A DNA stretch of 33,882 bases from contig JADGJT010000240.1 in assembly GCA_027604005.1 (NCBI GenBank), forward strand, positions 1-33,882. Direction: 5' to 3'. Below the pieces are notes generated by a model. The model was given only the letters and a program-made list of their open reading frames with translations. It searched no databases and was not told where the DNA came from. Positions 31,357 to 33,882 of this stretch are shown here, in pieces (position 1 is the stretch's first letter; each line of letters begins with the position of its first letter). The DNA comes from Dinochytrium kinnereticum (taxonomy: Eukaryota; Chytridiomycota; Chytridiomycetes; Chytridiales; Chytridiaceae). The translations under genes were made by a program, and so were the position numbers.

Positions 31357-33614
31357 ATGCTGCCGGCCACGGGCGGTGCTGGAGGTCTCAACAACGGCTG
31401 CAGCAATGCGAGCAGCAGCGCCGGCGGTGGTGGGGACGGTGAGGAGGCGCACTCTCGGCGGTTCAGGCGCCGTGCAATGCGCGCATTCCTCGATGACCGC
31501 CAGCGACCCAAGCATCGCATGGCGTCGCTCATCAGCGTTCTGGGTATACTTTTGCTTCATTCGATTTGTTTTCATCGGCGGCTGCTGCTGTTTGGCGCTT
31601 TTATTCCGCTAACGCTGGCCATGCATCCCTGCGTGTTTCATTGCTCGATCGCCCTCAGTCTGCGACTGCTGCTTGATGATTCATTAAATATTGATTTTTT
31701 ACTCACTCTCATCCACTTTAACGTGCCGATGGGACTTGTCTTTTAACGTCTTTCTTTCAACTCCATTCTCCTTCACTAGACACCGCCTCAAGTGACATGG
31801 ACCTGCACAGCCTCTTCAATAACCACCACTCTCACATCCTGCACATCACACATACTATGTTCTTCATCCACGCAGACAGGCTGAGAGGTTGTTGCTCTTC
31901 CTTCTCTTTCCCCTCCATATTTCCTTCGTCTTTTGTTTTTCTTTCTATTTATCTCTATTTGTTTCATGTTTTCTGTTGTTTTTTTTTCTTTTCGTATTTC
32001 TTCTTATTTTTTCTCTAACTTGGTCTTCCTTTCTTATTGTCTCTAACTTCCTTATCTTCTTTCTTTCTTTCTTTCTTTCTTCTACTTACTCTTTCAACCT
32101 TAAAAAACCAGCAAAGGATTCGGCCTCCACCGCAAAAATAATAGACCCCACCGACCTCCTCAAACCCCTCTCCATTCTCTCAAGGGCCATCAAACACCTC
32201 TCACCAGAGACCCTTCTCTCCGCATTAACCCACCCCCACCACCCCATCCTCCCAATCCTCTCCTCCCTCCTCACCCCCTCAAACTCCCTCAGGCTTCGTC
32301 ACGAGGGCCTCAAGCTCCTCCTTCAATGCATCAACGTTCTAGCCCCCCACTCTCCGCATTCAACAACAACGACGACGAGGACTGGCCTGGCCCAACTCTT
32401 TGCCTTGTATAACGCCTCTATCCCTTTGGACGCGCTTTGGGGCGTCGAGGCAGAGAGGGCCGCCGCCGCTTGGCCCGCTCCAAGGGAGGTAGCATTGGCG
32501 CATGGGTGGGGTGAGGATGTCGATTGGTTCTTGAAAGAGGGGAGTGAGTGGATTGGGAAGGAGGGGGGATGGGCTGGTAACGTGACAGGTTTTCGGGGAT
32601 TGCATGGGGGGGTTGGTCTTTCTGGTAAGTGCAAGCGATAACGAGATCTCCTGTGAGCGCAGCGAGCTATGTATATATACATTTTTTTTTCCTCTTTCGG
32701 GCGAAGCAAACTACCATCTATTTCGATTCTAATTTGCGAGATCTCCAGCAAGCTATGTTTTACTGTGTTTTTCTTTTGCAAGCGTAGCGAGCTGTATTTA
32801 TTTTGATTTTAATTTCTCACACATACAATTACATCTTAATTCATTCCACCCCTTCCTCCTTTCCTCCTTACACTAACCTTTCTATGAAAAATAGCCCCTA
32901 TCCTCACCTCCCCAGCCCCCATAACCCCCCAGGAGACCCTCGACCTTCTCCAAGAGATCCTTACGAACCTTACAAACCTCTCCCAGACCACCTCCAACGC
33001 CCCCCTAACCACCACCGCCCATGTCCTCTCCGCCTCTACTCGACTCGATGACGGCACGCCTTTCGGGGATAACCTGGGAAAGGCCGATCTGGGGGCTTTG
33101 GGGGAGCCTGGACGGATAAAGGGGGGTGAGGCTTTGGAGGTTCAGTGGGGGTTGTTTAGGGAGACCTTTTTAAGAGGGTTGTTTCCTGCTGTTGGAAGAC
33201 AGTTAACGGGGGTTAGGATGGGAGATGAGGGGGAAGGTGCGTTTGCGTTTACTTTTTTGGTCTTTTGATTGTTTTTTGTTTTTTGATCCTAGCCACTCAT
33301 TCTTCCTCCCGGCTTTCCCCGTCTCCATTTCTCTGAACCTACAATCACAAACCTAATCGTCCCACCCCCCACCCCTAAAAAAAAAAAAGCGCCCCCCTGC
33401 CCCCCTCCCCTCCTTCACCTGCTCCTCGAGTTAATCGTTCAGAACCTCATCGACGCCTCCTCCTCCACGGCGAGCTTGAGACGGCTTCTGCTGGATGATG
33501 TGGTGAATCGGGAGTACGTGCATGAGATTGTGAGGCAGGGGTGTTTGGCGCCGTTTGGAGCTGGACGGGTCGGAAAGTTGGCAATTTGCGTTGTTCGGGG
33601 GTGGAGTTTTTGGG
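31357..33614 (+). CDS. RalGAP-alpha-like (tuberin-type) GAP, N-terminal part, runs off the window
   Basis: Exons 31357-31543, 31780-31887, 32112-32624, 32895-33236 and 33390 to about 33614, all phase 1; about 458 residues so far. The assignment rests on the order of segments shared with the alpha subunit of RalGAP. First comes FLDDRQRPKHRMASLISVLD (human: a VLDTKKD-type helix), then DLHSLFNNHHSHILHI. Next is SLRLRHEGLKLLL before AQLFALYNASIPL (human: REGVRLFLLWLQ, then a Cys-Leu-Ile-Pro segment). Last is VNREYVHEIVRQGCLAPF, followed by a VxxW segment (human: a FVTEIFRQAFLLP block). The catalytic Rap/Ran-GAP domain would lie beyond 33882. RalGAP stimulates GTP hydrolysis by Ral/Rheb-like GTPases in a complex with a beta subunit. 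The first ATG and the last donor are uncertain, and the final 270 bases are probably intron. Confidence 0.7.
32054..32083. repeat. (TTTC)n microsatellite in RalGAP intron 2
   Basis: About seven TTTC/TTCT units in the polypyrimidine part of the intron, some 30-55 bases before the acceptor at 32110-32111. Confidence 0.85.
32625..32800 (+). repeat. copies of the GPHR-intron repeat in RalGAP intron 3
   Basis: Three to four degenerate copies of the family seen in GPHR intron 1. The first starts at the splice donor (32625-32670; GAGATCTCCTG, then AGCGAGCTAT). The others are at about 32695-32715 (CTTTCGGGCGAAGC), 32733-32762 (GCGAGATCTCCAGCAAGCTATG) and 32778-32795 (GCAAGCGTAGCGAGCTG). The copies read in the same sense as transcription, as they do in GPHR. 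Confidence 0.85.
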
Positions 33615-33882
33615 GTGTGAGCTTTTTTGTTGTTTTTTGGGAGGAGGGGAGGGGGAAGGGGGGGTTGGTTAGGGTTTTTTCGTTTTTCTTTCATTTAAAC
33701 TGCTTTTTTCTTTCCGCTCTTCTTTTTTGTTCCTCTTGTTCAGGCCTTTCTTTTGTTGATCTACATGCACCTATTTTTTAGGGTGGATCACATTTCCTTT
33801 CTTTTCTTTTTTATTTCTCTTGGCCATTCATTCAATTATCCTCGTTCTTGTTTTGAAGGGGGGGGGGATGCCTTTTGTTTTT
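33615..33882. other. probable intron at the right edge
   Basis: T-rich sequence after the last recognised RalGAP exon. Possible acceptors lie at 33742-33743 and around 33779-33780, but what follows each is either soon stopped or improbable protein. I therefore do not extend the gene. Confidence 0.4.

Noticed and set aside
31000..31575. 191-residue minus-strand open frame across the GPHR/RalGAP promoter
   Set aside because: It covers the TGGA repeat and runs antisense to a RalGAP exon that is supported by phase and similarity, so the frame is a GC-rich shadow.

Overview
The window is nuclear DNA from an intron-rich fungus. All but a few genes are split by short GT-AG introns (about 80-300 nt, often T-rich before the acceptor). 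The gene set is fungal: a WSC-domain glyoxal oxidase, a GH47 mannosidase, an Sso/syntaxin-1-like t-SNARE and mitochondrial uS15m. GPHR and a RalGAP-alpha-like protein, both lost in budding yeasts, point to a filamentous or early-diverging (possibly zoosporic) lineage. I cannot place it more precisely. All exon borders below are my own, read from splice signals, phase continuity and family motifs.

Layout. 1-832: AT-rich, nothing recognised. 833-1737 (-): broken PD-(D/E)XK-like gene. 2051-4483 and 5050-7395 (-): two neighbouring long coiled-coil proteins, probably old tandem paralogues. 7750-8982 (-): plasma-membrane syntaxin in four exons. 9513-12675 (+): adenylation-carrier-ankyrin (A-T-ANK) protein in four exons. 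13126-16039 (+): secreted WSC-glyoxal oxidase in eleven exons, one of only 15 nt. 16482-16555 (-): tRNA-Thr(AGT). 17134-19954 (-): 865-residue acidic, PPxY-bearing protein. 21112-23604 (-): GH47 alpha-1,2-mannosidase in nine exons. 24066-25659 (-): mitochondrial ribosomal protein uS15m, head-to-head with a small two-TM protein at 25830-26533 (+). 27312-31085 (-): GPHR (Golgi pH regulator) in ten exons, head-to-head with a RalGAP-alpha-like gene (31357 to beyond the right edge, +).

The genes are mostly unlinked housekeeping and secretory functions: membrane fusion, N-glycan trimming, Golgi acidification, small-GTPase control and extracellular peroxide production. I see no biosynthetic cluster, although the A-T-ANK protein and the oxidase are adjacent and co-directional.

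The most unusual signal is a repeat family in introns of the two divergent neighbours GPHR and RalGAP. In both introns the first 46 nt, counted from the GT of the donor, align without gaps at 37 positions. The repeat lies in the sense orientation of each host gene and starts 18 nt after the splice site in both. This is what introner-like (intron-generating) elements or intron-to-intron copying would leave. In GPHR intron 1 the element has expanded into a degenerate array of about 530 bp.
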